A stretch of DNA of 64,000 nt from contig NC_064041.1 of the NCBI RefSeq assembly GCF_932526225.1, positions 4,645,046 through 4,709,045 on the forward strand, written 5' to 3'. The position numbers and the translations under genes were made by a program. Below the pieces are notes generated by a model. That model saw only the letters and a list, made by a program, of their open reading frames with translations. It made no database searches and was not told where the DNA came from. Origin of the DNA: Nematostella vectensis. Taxonomy: Eukaryota; Cnidaria; Anthozoa; Actiniaria; Edwardsiidae. Shown one piece after another: positions 34,601 to 49,600 of the stretch. The stretch's first letter is position 1; each line of letters begins with the position of its first letter.

Positions 34601-37600
34601 ATCAAACAAATTATGTAAAATAATGGATCCACGAGATAAGGTTCTTGGAAATCAAACAAATTATGTAAAATAATGGATCCACGAGATAAGGTTCTTGGAA
34701 ATCAAACAAATTATGTAAAATAATGGATCCACGAGATAAGGTTCTTGGAAATCAAACAAATTATGTAAAATAATGTATCCACAAGATCAGGTCCTTTGAA
34801 AATCAAACAAATTAAGTAAAATAATGAATCCACGAGATCACATCCCTTGAAAATAAAAAAAAATATGTAAAATAATGAATCCACGAGATCAGGTCTCTTG
34901 AAAATCAACCAAACAAATTATGTAAAATAATGAATCCACAAGATCAAGTCCGTAAAACAATCACATTATGTAAAAAAAAATAATTTCCAAGAAGAATTAA
35001 ACAAAATAATGTAAAATAACAAATCTAAAAAAATAAAACACATTATGAAAGAACACAGCAATCCTCAAGAATTCCCAACTTATGTCCTTATTGAAAAATG
35101 GTAATAAAAGATATACCTTTCGACTACGAAATTGACTACATTTCTAAAAAATACTTCCCTTACAAATAACTACATACCTGAACTCGTTCAGGAAACGCTG
35201 GTAGTCATACGAGTCCAACAGCTTTCCTTTTCTTGCAGCGGCCTAGATGGCGAAAAGAGTAATAAGAAAATGAATCAAAATAACAAAAAAAAGGACTAAG
35301 ACTAGTTTACCATATTATTGTTCGAGTCTCTCGGTAAAAAAAAAAAACATACATAGCTACCTTTTTCAGTACTCATTATATAGACTGAAAACTGAGATCG
35401 ATAAAAAAATCATAAACTTCAATATTTGTGTGAGCTAATTCAAAAAAAAGTTTCCCTGCAAAAAGGCTTGCAAATGTCTAGTATTTTTCCATCTACTGTA
35501 AGAAACCATATATCTGTAGACGTGATTGTTAGAAGTAAACTCTTTACAGGGCTTCTGGAATTACGCGAAAAAAAAACTCTTTGCTAAATTACGCGGAAAA
35601 TCAATCATTACGCGCTAAATTACGCAGGATTTTGCAATAAATTTTTCTTTAAAAATCAAAATTTTGCGGGATTCTTTACTGAATTACGCGCTAAATTACA
35701 CGGAATATCAACTGTTACGCCCAAACTACATTTTGTACCGAAGGAAAGCACGAAATAACTTGAAAAGGTTTATTTTTTGCGCGAAAATATCTTAGGCAAG
35801 GCCGTCGCGGTTTAGCAAAGAACGCCTAGTCATTTTATTTGTTTTCGAAATTCAGTTCGAAATATCGCACTCTTACGAAGAATATCGGTCTTTTTTTACG
35901 AGAAATAGAGGTAAGAACCCTAAAAGAACACATCAGCTGTGCACTTAAATGTTTTTTCTTTCAAAATTTAGCCAAATTACGCGGGATTACGTGGAAATTT
36001 GTGGATTACGCACAAGCGCGTAATTCCAGAAGCCCTGTCTCTACCTGGTCCTTGAGGTTGGCCCAGGCTTCTTCCAGCTCAAAGCGCTTGGACTCGATGT
36101 CCTGAGATGAGTTCGGGTGAGTAGAGGTCAGGCGGGCGGCTTCGATGTTCAGCTGACGAACCTGTCGCATGGAACGATGACTTAATGAAAACACTTAAAT
36201 TATCATTGTCTTCAAACAACACAAGAAAATATGATTGAGTGCTCAGTGGCAGATCCTGGAGTTAGAAAAGAAAGGTAGGGAGGGGGGGGGGAGCAAGGGT
36301 TTCAAGAAAGGGGGGAAGATTTAATGTTCTTCCACCAATGTGCTTATATTTACAGATATCTGTAAATAGGGGTGCCCTATACCCGCTCCTGCTGCAAGTA
36401 GGGAAAAAGGCCAGAAGAGCAGCTACATCATTTAGTGCATAGACATCATGATAAAAGTTACTTCTAGTGAGCACACATGGTGCTGAGGCGAGTAAAGGTC
36501 AAACAACTAGGAGGTATTATTTTCAAGCTTATGGTCAACATTTTCAGAGGACAGACGAAACCATGCAGTGGTAATCCAAGTACAAGTTGAAGAAGTCACA
36601 CTTTTTTTGACATGTCTAGAGTACCTTCTCCTCAAGAGCAGCCAAGTCCCTCTCTAGCACGTCATGTTTGCGCTGCAAGGCCTGAACACTGGCCAAGTCA
36701 CGGCCATAGTCAGATGATGAGAGAGCTGTGTCCTTCTCAGATATCCAAGCCTTGGTGTCATCAGCATCCCTAAAAAGAATCAACTTCGGTCAGCCGAAAC
36801 GATGTCAATCTATTCTCAAAGAAAGCTACGTCAAGAAATAGGTGGAAGTCGTCTCCACAACCGCAATTTGGAAAAATTCGCTTTTCGTTTTAGTTTTCGG
36901 AAATTCGTTTGGGGACTTAAGCCTTCATGTGCAAACTACAGGTTTCAAAATATTTTTTTTTTTAATCTGCAAGATTTTGCCGTAAGAAATAAACTTGCAT
37001 ACTCAAAATATGAGAGGGAAATACAGAAGAAGAAAAAAAGCCAGCAAAGACCAGAAAACAGCCGGCTATTGCCATCAGCCGGCCGCTATTTTGAACCCTG
37101 TACCAGATATGTAACTGTTGATCCAGCATCATATTTCTATCATGGATTAGGGGAGGGGTATGCTTGCAAACGAATCATTCACAGTAACTTTATACATTTT
37201 GGTTGGAGGATAGGAAGCAATTGCCCCTTATGACGAATGTGCGTTGGCAAGTAAAAAGGTAGATAGAAGTGTACCTGTGGAACTTCTGTATCTCTTGGGC
37301 GCTGTCGAGATTGTCTTTGCGCTGCTCAGCCATCTGGTTCAGGTCGGTCCACTTTTGGGTCAATTTCTGATGAAAAGAAAGAAATAGCGCTAGTCAGCCC
37401 CACATTTGTTATATGTTTTTACTTAATATTGGAAGACAAATTATATAATGCAAAATCGGAAGAACCATCTGAAAACAAAGCTTCTATACAATTTCGAATT
37501 CAATCAAAACGATTGCAACAGCAATAGCTTTTCCAATGCTCTTCAACACTAGATGATTAGCTAGGAGAACAAAATATTGACTGACAGATGAGCTCTTTGA

Positions 37601-40600
37601 CAAATTTGCAAACAAATTGCACAACCAAAATGTATTTCAACATATATATTTCTTTAAATTATCATTCAAAATCATTAGAAGTTCATTTGATTAAGAAATA
37701 AAACATGAAATCTATGGTGTGGAGAGTATTCAATTTGATCACTTACCTCAATCATCTCTTGGATCATCTCGTATTCTGTGTAATGCTCTTCCTTCAGTCG
37801 CTCAGCTAGGATTGTCAACTCCTTGATTCGTACTTCATTGGCAGACATATCCTGGGATGAAAAAAGAAGACATACTCAGAGAGCTGCTTTAAAGCCTTTT
37901 TTTGGTGGCTGTGGTGACGTGGTAGCTTGGTGAAGGATTTGAACTCAGCCAACCATCTGATAAAAGTGCAATTTATCTTCGTTTAAAGACATCCAATGAG
38001 TCCAATCTACAAAGTTCAGAGATAGTGATTTTTTCGTCAATTGCAGCGATTTTAACTCAGTTTCAATTACTTTGACATTCCTTGCTTTGAATTTTAAATA
38101 ACAGTATTCCACCATTCCTTTTGGTTGTTAAGTATTCTAACATTGAGCACTAAGTCTATGTACTGTAATTATGAGCAAGAAGCACCAACGATTCACAAGC
38201 AGAAATTTTCACCAATCAAAACCTAGAAAAAACCTGCACCGAAAATCCCAATTGTTTCAGGTGACCCTACTGACTTAGTGGAAATCGGCTAAGTAGTTTA
38301 GCAGCAGAATACAAACCTTTTGGAAGTCATCAAACTTCTTCTGCATAGCCTCAACATGCTCGAAGTCTTTCCCAACTTCTTCGGATGTAACAATGGCTTC
38401 CTGCAAGATAACAGTGGGAGTAGAATGAATAAACGAAATGTATTGCACCTACAAAAGGGGTAGAGGCAATAATGATGATTATGATGGTGATCATGATGAC
38501 AAAGTTAAATTAACAAGCCCTTAATCCCCCCGTGACATTAAAGATGACACTGATGTGAATAATTACAATGGTGATGGTGATTATGAAAATGTTGGCAATG
38601 ATAATAATGATGAGGAGGATAAAGCTGGTAATGAAAATAAAAAGAAACTTAAGAAACATGTTTCTGAACTGAGGATGGCCGCCTTCAAGAAACACGTTTT
38701 CTTTAGTTAACTATCAAAAATGATGATGTTGTTGACAACAACGAGGGGGCAGTTATAATGATGATATATAGCAATATGATGATATGATGATGACATTGGT
38801 GTCAATAATAATGACGATGATAGCAATATAATGATGACATTGATGACAATAATGATGATGATAGCAATATGACGATGAATACCTTGTTGACAAAAATAAT
38901 AATGATGGTAATAATATGATGACAATGATGAGAACATACCTTGTCATTGATCCATGACTCCAGCTCATGGGCTTCCCTCAGTAGAGTGTATCTGTGGATG
39001 GAGTCTTCAAGTTTCTTGCGTCTCTCCTCTCCCTTATCCATCAGGTCATTATACCTGGACAATTACAAACAAACAACATAAATAACCAGCGAGTTTTTGC
39101 TTGTGGGAACACAGGGCATTAGTATGACATAAAAGGTTTTGGTAACTGAAAATGACAAAAATAGAAATAATGACATGGGCATATAGAAAACAGTTATTTA
39201 TATATAAAATGAAAAACAAAAATGAAAACAAGTTTTTATGTTAAAAAAAGATGTTTGTTGATTTTGACACAGGATAGTTTTGGCTTTCTTTATACAACAA
39301 GGGACAGGTTAAAGATAGAGAGGAGATTATCTTGATTATCGTGATCAACAAGGGTTTATTATTCTGCTGACCACAGGTTCAGCTAATAGTGAACACCCTT
39401 ACTTGTCATCAAGAGCTTGTTGTTTCTGAGCAACAGAGTCCACTTCTGGTGCTTGTGCCAGGAGTTCCTGAGAAGCCTTGTGGGAATCGATTCTCTTGAC
39501 GTATGCCGCAGGGACAAAACCTTGGCGATCATTGGTCTCCACCTTCCACCAGTCCTAAAACATCATCAAAGTCTAGTTCTGAACACACTTCGCAAGTTTC
39601 AGAAAACAGTCAAAATCATGCGGATTAATCAAAATGATGATCCATGTTTACTAAATAACTTACAGTATGACCTTTCCGATGTATACAATATGTGACCCTC
39701 CACGGGAAAACACATACACTATGGCTTTCAAATTCCGTGCGCACACCGTGCTCACGGGAAGAAATTCCGTGAGCACTGAAAGAAATTCCGTGGGCACGGA
39801 AAGAAATTCCGGAGGGTCACATATTGCGACTTTAACACCTCACATCGAGCGGATGGAAATGGATTGAATAGTACTGTACTTTGAGGTTTTGGTACAGGCT
39901 GTACCTTGAAATTGCATAGGAAAACCACCTAGATCCCTTGCATAAAACCAATTTTATGGAAAATTGGTCATTTCTATTTATACTTGGGTGATGTGATCCA
40001 GGAAGATTTTACATTGCTAGTTACATACTTTTTCATATTTCATTAAACTTTTTTAGAATTGTGCGAGTGCCTGTTTAACACAGGTCAGCAAGAACAGCAC
40101 TAATCGGTGCTAAATGAATGAAGGAGAAAAAGGCTGAGACACAGAGGTTTATTGGTTCAGGTGGCCCATTGTATATGTTAAATCATACTACCAACAAAAT
40201 ATTTCAAACAAAGGTTAGCCCATACCTTGTTGGTTGAGTTGAGCAGAGTCAGGATGTCTCCCTTCTTCATGGATACCTCTCTGGCTGTCTTCTCTTGGTA
40301 ATCATAGAGTGCCACGACACACTCTTTGTCAGAGATGTCTGTATCCTGAGAGACTGTCTGAAAAAGTACAAGGAGCAAATGCACATAGAAGGTTACAATC
40401 ATACAATGAGCATGGAAATAAATCGACAAGACCACCCAATTATTTTACATCTTGTCTGTAGTGTTTTAGTCATACTACTATTTATGAGCAGTGTGATCGC
40501 AGCCACTACACGAAAGTTAACTTTTGGGAATGCTCTCTAACTTATAAAAAAAATATTATCCACTCTTGATTACCAGAATTGAATTTAAAGCCGTATAAAG

Positions 40601-43600
40601 CTAACCATTAGATTAGGCACATTTCCAATATCTGAACATAACCCTATTCAGGAAAAACACTGTTCACCAACTCAAATCGAGATATACTGGCATACCTTGC
40701 ACTCTTTGCTCTGTTCTCTCAGGCCATCAATAACTGTGCTGTAAGCCTCCAGGTCAGACATGATTGCCTCATGCTTTTTCAGCATTGCCTGAAGTTATGA
40801 TAAAAAAGTTTGGTATAAAGTAACTACAAGTTTGATAAGGATAAGGTATTAGAATAACAGAGTAGAATGCTCATATATCAAGTTCATCTCTTGCTCATCC
40901 AGATACTGTCATCACTTGCTAAACATGAAAACCACATGGAGCTGAATTTTGTAATCTCAATTCCTCTCTGTTCAAGGTTACAGTATGAATAAGGATATAG
41001 ATATTCTTTGCCTATGTATGTATGTCACATAATAATGTGGGCTCCAGCATTTAAGGGACTGGGTAACTTTCCCACTTTTGACATTGTAGATTCTCATTAC
41101 CTATTTGCTAGAATTAGTTAGTAAGCAGAAGTAGGTTACTGAACAGACCTGTGCACTGTCTTCATCCTTGCCATAGTCTGATGATGTGACCACAGGCTCT
41201 TTCTCCATCAGCCAGGCATCGGCTTCACTCACATCAACAAGGTACTGGTGGGACTGCAGGGAGTCATCCAGGTGGCCTTTGCGTATGTTGGCCTTATCCT
41301 TTAAGTCATTCCACTTTTGATCCAGGTCATCCATCTTCTCCTTGATCTCGTCGGCAGCAAAATGCCCTGAAGGGAAAAGGGATTGGAATACATTTAGCAT
41401 GCGTAGCAGTGAGAAACAAAGGGTCAAGTAGAAACTATCAGGTTTCACCACATTGGAAGATTCACCACAGACAAAACAATGGGAAACAAAAATGGTACTT
41501 AAATTTGAAACAAATATTTCCTGTGATATATTATGCTATGGACAAAAATCAGTATGGAAAATTTCAAAGCCATAATCATAAACTGTAGGATCCACTAACC
41601 TTCATCAACCATCTGCACACCATTGTCCTGTACAGCCCTTATACGTGGCTCATGGCCTGCTATCTCAGTCTGCAGAGAAAAGGATGACATAAACAAAGAA
41701 TTGTAAAACAATCAAATTGAGAGAATAAGGTGAAGGTGCAAAGAGAATCAAGATAAATTCAAGAGAGTCAGGATCTAATTGAGAAAATCAGGATCTTACC
41801 ATCAGAGCCTGATGTTTCTTTGAAAGATTCTGGGCTCCAGTCAGATCACGACCTAAGAAAATAAGCAGAGTAATTTCTCTTCAGCTGGATTTCTTTTACA
41901 AAAAATAAAAACAAAATGAAGAATGGAATGGAATGGGCAAATCTTGATAATCTTGGAATATTACCAGTGTTGGTTGATGATGCAATTGGCTCCTTCTCTC
42001 GTATCCAAACTTCTTCATCCTCAACATCGTGCAGGAACTGTCTGAGGCGAGCTGCATCCGCAAGACGAGCTTTGCGTGCTTGCATGGGACCCTGGGAACA
42101 CAAGGGTATATCACACTTAGATGCATACTCAGTAGTAAGATAAAACCTGGGGTACTGAAAGGTGTACTGAAACAATGGTTTTAAGTTTTATGGTTTACTT
42201 TTGGATATTTATTGATACTGAATAGATTACACATTTTACACATTCTTGAAAAGGGTTTTCCCAAAGTCAAAGATCGTGTCGTTTTTTGTGAAAAATTTAA
42301 ATGTTGGTGGATTGCAAGACATAGGCTTTAATTGTGGGCTTCAAACAACCTTGGTAAGGTATCAGAATTTTGCCACCAAATTTTGCTTTGAATTTTGTTA
42401 AAATTCATTAAATAAGTTACTTCCAAGGTATCACTTGGTAAATGAAAACCATAATACCTAGAATCCTGAACTGTTCATATACACATATCACACATTCCAA
42501 CCCACCCTTCAAAGATGTGATTACGTAAGAGTTATGCTTATGTAATTACATTAAATTACATAAAATAGCGTTACTCCTTCGTCAACATTAAAAAGTGATA
42601 TTTGTGTGGAACATTCTACATACCTGCAAAGCCTGATATCTGGCAGCCACCGCCTCTTTCTTAGCCTCAATGGTAGGTGCATCAAAGTGGTCTGCTTCAG
42701 CAAAGACTGCTGCCTGTGCATTGACAGCCTCAATCTTTTCCTACAATAAACAATTAAATGTAACTTTAATAGTGGGGAAAAACTTGCAATTACAGAATCG
42801 TATTAGGAGTTGTAAATTTTTCCTATTTGATTACAGCTAAGAATATCAATAAGTTTCTCTATTTTTGTTATGTGCAGGGAAATATGTTAACTTTTGAAAA
42901 TCTCTAAGCACTATAAAACTGACTTTGCCACAGCTTACTGAATTTTCATGGCTGAGATTCAGTGATTATTTCATGGCACACAGTCTGATACTCAAAATAC
43001 GGTATATGACGTTGAAGTATGCAGGTAAAAGTAAAGGTAAAAGAAATCACCTCAATGGACAGAACTGAGTATTAGAATATGCAAAAACAAATAAAATGTT
43101 CCCCCCTCCAAAAAAAAATATTAAAAACATGATACAAATACATCTAACATACAAAATTAAAAAAAAAAAAGAGAACAATTAATTTGAGGATTGCAATTAA
43201 TTAAGGGGAAACTTATCAGAGTATACTGTAGTAAGAGCTGGAATTTAACTTACAATATGAGTGATAACATCAGCTTCAATCAGACCATGTTTCTTCTGTA
43301 GGTTCTGCACTGATGGCAAATCCTAGCCCACATAAAAAAAGTTGTTTAAGTCTACAATAACCATGAGATATTATACATAATGTAGGAGCATGATTTGGCA
43401 GTGTATCAAGTATTATGATAAAATGATTCTTTGAATTCAAGGCTTTTAAGCCTTTGAATAAATCTCTGGGGTTAACTGATACCTGTGGATAGATATGTAA
43501 CCAATATCAAATATTCTCAAATAAACAGTTTCTGAAAAAACAACTGAGTAGAATGCTGGATGTTTTCCACACTTCAAAGAACTTGGAGGAAACTGTGTCT

Positions 43601-46600
43601 GTCCCCTTAAAAACTACAAGGAATAGTGATTGCCCTGAAGATATAATTCTCTAGCCATTGCCATAGTTTTCCTGAATATCAACCAACCTTGCCTGTCTCC
43701 TCTGTGGCCAGTAGGTTCTCAATTTCTGATATCCACAACTCTGCATCTTCAGCACACCTGGTTAACAAAAGAGAATGTTAAAATTGCAAAAATTAAACAC
43801 TACTAATTGTAGTGTTTGGACTGGTGATACTCCAAACTTATTAGTTAAGGAGCCTTTTTCAGCCTCACCTATGTTTTTGGTTTAATTAAATATTGGAAGG
43901 CACATAATACAATAACACTTTGAAATAACCACCCAAATAAAGTTTTATATTGTGTTTCCGAAATTTAATCTAAAATTTTGCATTGGCTTTCCCAAATCAG
44001 CCGATGAAAAATGGATTTTCACACTTTGGTACTATGATAGGATGACAAAATGGCAGCTTACAGGCAGTTTAACTTAAACTTTCAGGCATTTAAATGTACA
44101 TAAGCTGTGAATACCTGTTGAATTGCTGTTGCTGGATGGCTTCTTTGATCTTTTGCCCTAAAGATGACAAGGAAAAGATAATAAGAAATAAGTGATTGAA
44201 TATTGGGACCTAGTTCATTAAGACATACTGAAACCCCATATAAAGATGGTGTCCTTAATGCTGGGTTTACTCAACAATCATCCATTGAAGAAGAATCAGA
44301 GACCAGTCAGAAAATATACTACATGTAGCTTGACTATTTTCCTTGAAACTGTATACTGAGAAAGCACTTGGCTTATAGGCAAGGCAAAACTCTGCATGCC
44401 AACCTCAACTCAACTCCTTATGTTATGTCATTACCCTTGTTGTTTGAGTGCTTAAACAGGTTTCTCCACATCTCATGGAGCTCATCCAGCCTCTCTTGGA
44501 TTTGCTGTGAGGCGTAGTGATCGGCAGATATCAGCTGATGGCCGCTGTTATCAACAGCATCCAATCTGCTCTGGTTGGCATTGAGCTCAGCTTCAAAAGC
44601 CTGGTGTTTCTGGATCTTGCCTTGCAGGTTGGTCAAATCCTAGATAACAACATAGGCATATGTGTTTCGGTGGCTTGCTTACAACAGACACGAGGGCTTT
44701 GAATAAAGTATATTTTCTTTCTCCTTTTAGTTGTTATTTAGGCCTACATAGTTCTTAATGTAGTTTGACTAAAACTCTAAACCCTGTCAACCATTCATAG
44801 TCTAATTTCAAAAAATGGTGTTTCAAACTCCCTAATTGTTCTGCTACACAATAACAGTTTTATATCTAACAAGTAATTAGATTTTATTGGCATTTAAGAT
44901 TTTAGAAAAAAACTAAGAAACACACCTTGTAAGATTCATCCTTTGCTGTCTTCAATTTTTCATTGATCCAAACTTTGACCTCATCAGCATCTCTCTCAAA
45001 CTGCTGCAGTTTTCTGGACTCTTCAAGCTTCAACCTGCGGGCCTCGGAAGCCTCGTGGATCTTGCCCCGCCTGTTAAGCACAGCATCACGCCTCTCTGTC
45101 ACCTCATCTTTGGCATAGTGATCGCCATCAATAAGCCTGTTGGCAAAGTCATCAATGTTCTTGAACTTTTCTTCCTGGGCTGCAAATGAGTTTTCAAAGT
45201 CTTCATGTTTCTTGATCATGGCTTCCACTTCATCCAGGGAGTCTCCAAGTGTTTCATCAGCAAGGAATGCCTGCCAGAGATACCATTCCAGTAAGGTCAA
45301 ATTACACAAGAAGAAAGCTTGACATTTTTCGTTACTTCATGTTAAAGTTATTAAAAGAGAAAGTAGCACAAGTAGCAAAATGCAAATGTTTCCAGGGTAG
45401 CAAAATAAAAATGTTTCTGGCGTAAAATAATTCTATGTTCATATCAAATTCAGCTAACAACGACTGCCACTGGAACATTGGTTGTTAGCAAATAAATTAT
45501 TTGTGCATGGACAGCATATATGTATGATAATAAGGGCATGCCTAACAATTTTGTCAGAGTATTCAAAACAAATGTTACTGGCTAGCAAATTCTGAAATTT
45601 CTGCCTGCACATACATAAAGTGTAGTTCCTTGAACTACTGCAGGTTACAATCATGTTTTTCTATTGTAAAACAGTAAAAAATATGTCCCCTTCTGCTCCT
45701 GACGAAGTGTCTCCTCTAGAACTCACCTCCTGCTTTGTCATCATGATAGAGGTGTGCTCACAATCGCGGATGAAGATCTGCAATTCCATGCACTGCTCAA
45801 ACTGGTTTTTACGCTTCTCCCACAGCTCCAGCAGGCCCTTCTTCTCTTCCTCCAAAGTCGTCAGCTTCTCAGAGATCTCGTCCTTGGCATAGTGGTCAGC
45901 AGCTATCAGCCCCTGTCCATCATCTGAGAACTTCTTGAAGCCATCTTCAGATGCATCAATATAGCCCTGCAAGATGGGGAAGAAAAACATGTTAATGAGG
46001 ACAGCTTATGCACTGGACGTGAACCAATTCCTGGACAGGGAGGCTTACCTTGTGTTCCTGGTGTCGCTCCAGAAGAGCCTCCCCGCCTGCAACATCTTTT
46101 GCCAGCTCATCAGCCATGATAAGCACCTTCATCTCGTTAATGAAGGACATGTGATCCCTGAAATCACCAATGAACCGCTGCAGACGATAGGAGTCTTCCA
46201 GTCTTGCCTTGCGCACATCAGACTAACAAAAACAATGAGAGAAATATCAGCAATTAAAATGCATTTCAACACCCATTGTAAATCAAGATAAATTATTAGA
46301 AAAAAATTAAACCTTTTGCAAAAGAGCTTCCTTAAAAAAGCCTTTTTTAAAACATTTTGCTGAATAATTTTTTTTCTATTTACCAAGATAAGGCACTGAA
46401 AGCTACTTTGCAAAAAAAGAATTAAAACTATTGTCACCAAACAATAACTTCTGATTATGTAAACAGTTGAAGTTTACTGTGTATATGTTTTTTTTAAACA
46501 GATAGGGCAATCAAGGGTAAAATATTACAACATTACTGTTGCTCACCTTGTCTTTGAGGTTGCCCCATGCTGCAACAATCTCATCTTGCTTAGCAGAAAT

Positions 46601-49600
46601 CTCCTCTGCATTACCCGGATGGACCTCTTGAAGGCGGCCTGACTCCTGACCAAGTGCTGTCACCTTGTCCTCTAGTGCCGCCAAGTCACGCTCCAGGGCC
46701 TCGTGTTTGCGGGACAGGGCATTCACGCTGGCCAAATCCTTACCGTAGTCATCTGATGACAAAACCTTGTCTTTCTCGTTGATCCAGTTCTTGGTTTCAT
46801 CAGCATCACTGCAATAAACCACAGCAACAAACTTGTTAAAATAAATGTTTGGCTCACCGAACATTACCAAAACATTATTCCGGCAGCAAGGCCTGTTTAG
46901 TTGCATGGATTTATAACAAGATCATAGAACAAAGGGCTTTTTCTTGGAATCTCTTTTGGATAAAAGACCACCAAGTGTGCCACACAAGTTTTTTTCTTTC
47001 TAGCTAAAAGTTGGGAAAATTCATCAGCTCATCTTTACAACTGTTTTTGAAAATTGGTTTTAATGTAATTGTTCTGTTGTTTCTTCTTCAATGATAAAAT
47101 GCACAGTGATTATAACAAACCCATAAAAAATCTCCTTACCGATAGAAGCTGTGAATCTCATGAGCACTTTCAAGTCGCTCCTTCCTCATCACTGCAAGCC
47201 GCTTCAGCCTTTCCCATGCCTCATTCACCTCCTAAAAGATGGAATTTGGACATAATGTTGAAAAAACAACAAAATAAGTTTTAATATTTGCTTTTAAAAT
47301 GCTTTGACGCCCTAGAAAACAACCCAAAAACAAGGCTTTGTTACATGCTATTGACGCTAGGGGTGAATGGATCTATAACCTGCTGTTTCATGGAAATAAG
47401 TTCCATGTCCGGATGTCCCTCCTCTGCTAGTTGATCAGCCAAGTCGTTAATGTAGGTGACACGCGACTCGTTAGCCTGGAGGTCCTTAAGAAAGTCGTCA
47501 AACTTCTTCTGAAGGACAACAACATGCTCCAAGTCCCTTCCGATCTCCTCTGACGTTGCAATGGCCTCCTGCAGAAATAAGACATAAAGCTCTTGAAACT
47601 GTTAAATGTTTTTTTTTTCTTGGGGTAGGGACAGTCAACATATTCTAACAAGTGTTTAAAACAGTTAATGACTACTAAAAACCTTTGAGGGGTAAATAAT
47701 GGTACAGTATCTACCTTCAGGTGCAGTATTTGGGAAAGAGCCTGGCAAAGTCACAACGAAGCAAGAAAAAATCAAGATAACTAGTTTATGGGCCTTGTAA
47801 ATAATATTTGTAAGCTTTCTTTGATTAGTTCATTCTTTGTCTTGCAGGTGACTGGTCAAAATACTGTAACATTAAAATTATGTTTGTTACATACTGCAAT
47901 CTTATTCATATCACAGTATAATAAGAAATGCCAGGGGTTTTTACCTTCTCTGAGATCCATGACATGACTTCATCAACCTCCCGCAGGTAGTGCACTCTCT
48001 TCTGGGCAAAGAGCAGCATGCGTCCCTTCTCAGCAGACTTGGAGAGAAGCAGCTCCCAGAGACGGATCAATTCATCAAGGCGCTCCTAAAAGGGGTAATT
48101 TTTTTAAAATATTGATCAACTTCACCTTTACGATTGAATAGAATTGAAAATTGAAAATAATTGTTACTTCAAAATACCCATCCATGATTGAAGTCTACTT
48201 GATTAATGATATTTGATTTAAAGTACAGTACAGTATCTCAGTATCTCAGTACAGTAAGTTGCTTAGATAAGCAAATGAAAAAGGATGCTTTGAATTATCA
48301 GTTTTGCGTGGGAGCATAAAATGGTGGTGTGATTGGCTTTCTTTGAGCATGAGACTTGAAGTATCATGTAACTGAAAAGCGTGCATGATAGGACCACGTA
48401 AGACTCACTAACTCCCTAACTGATCTGATGTATGGCCAATTTACCAGGGTTTTCCCTAAGCACAGGCTTCCAACAAATTTTGCCAGCTGGTAAATAGGGA
48501 AGGAAAATTCCCAAAGGTACAATTCCTAGGAACATCCCTGCTTACTAAATTGCCTTTGTACAGTAGCAGAGTGAGTCTATTGACTTTGCTGAATGTGGTT
48601 CACTTACCCGAATGTCCTCTGAAGCATAGTGGGACTCATTGATCATCTCTTCTCCTGTATCTGTCAGCTCAGTGATGGCATAGCTGTGAGCGGAGATCTC
48701 TGCCTCAAAAGCCTGATGTTTCTGGAGCTTGTCCTGGAATTACACCAGTACATTAATTAAACTTTGAATATTAACTGAAAAGTAAAGTTAACTCCTCACA
48801 CAGTCACAATGATAAATAGTAACTGAATGATGACAAAGTAATATCTCTAAATTTATAATGTTCGCAAACAAAAGGTAGTCCACAGACGCTGAGTGTGCGA
48901 GCAAACTAAGACCAGGAATGGGTCAATAAGCAATTCGAAAGGGATGTGCTAAGAGATTCGTAATAATCAATACAACAGGTTTTCATTAATTACTAGGGTG
49001 CTCAACAACCAAGAGAGAAAATTATTCTGTTCTCTTTCTGGGAGCACACAGCTCTGCTGACTACCTATTATTTTCCATTTTATGCCATTTCAACCTTGTG
49101 TTGAGTTTCTTCTCTAAACCAAGATTTGTTTTGGCATTTTAAGAACAGGTTTTTAACTTGGATTATTATTAATTGCATGATATTCAGATTATGTGGACCT
49201 TTTACTGCAGTAGAAAAATTTTCCTGAATCATGAACTAGCCATGCAATATAAATTAAGGAAGTCACATATATATTATTCAGAATCTGACTACTTCTTGGT
49301 CAAGTACGTAGTATGTTACTTATGTGATAATGCTTCATTGGCAGACCAGCTTTCAGACGAGCGAATTCGCATAATAAAAAAGCATAAATTTCGACATGGA
49401 AAATAAAGTTGCTATACAAAAAACCACACATCTTAACGTTTATTCCTGATATGCATATCTTAAACAATAGATAGCTTTGTACTTATAAGTTTTTGGTAAG
49501 TCGGCAGCCACGAAGAACTAAGTGGATTACTTAAATTGTAAATTGAATACAGCATCGTGGAAACATTTTTGGTCTGTGCGCCTAGAAAACTAATAATCTA

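Larger units (their letters stand above)
36170..38930 (-). other. alpha-spectrin introns 22-26, intronic portions
   Basis: Outside exons 22-26, this span has a short hAT-like end near 36245-36262 (agtggcagatcctgg), poly-G at 36282, and the tga/atg trinucleotide-rich tract at 38468-38935. A 143-codon plus-strand open frame at 36802-37233 is not supported as a gene. Confidence 0.45.
39827..46046 (-). other. alpha-spectrin introns 7-20, intronic portions
   Basis: Between the listed exons the introns are AT-rich and of ordinary length (about 130-700 bp). I recognised no transposon ends, arrays or RNA genes, apart from A-tracts near 43105-43170. Confidence 0.4.

Noticed and set aside
36802-37233. 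143-codon plus-strand ORF in alpha-spectrin introns
   Set aside because: No recognisable domain, low-complexity end, and antisense to a well-supported gene.
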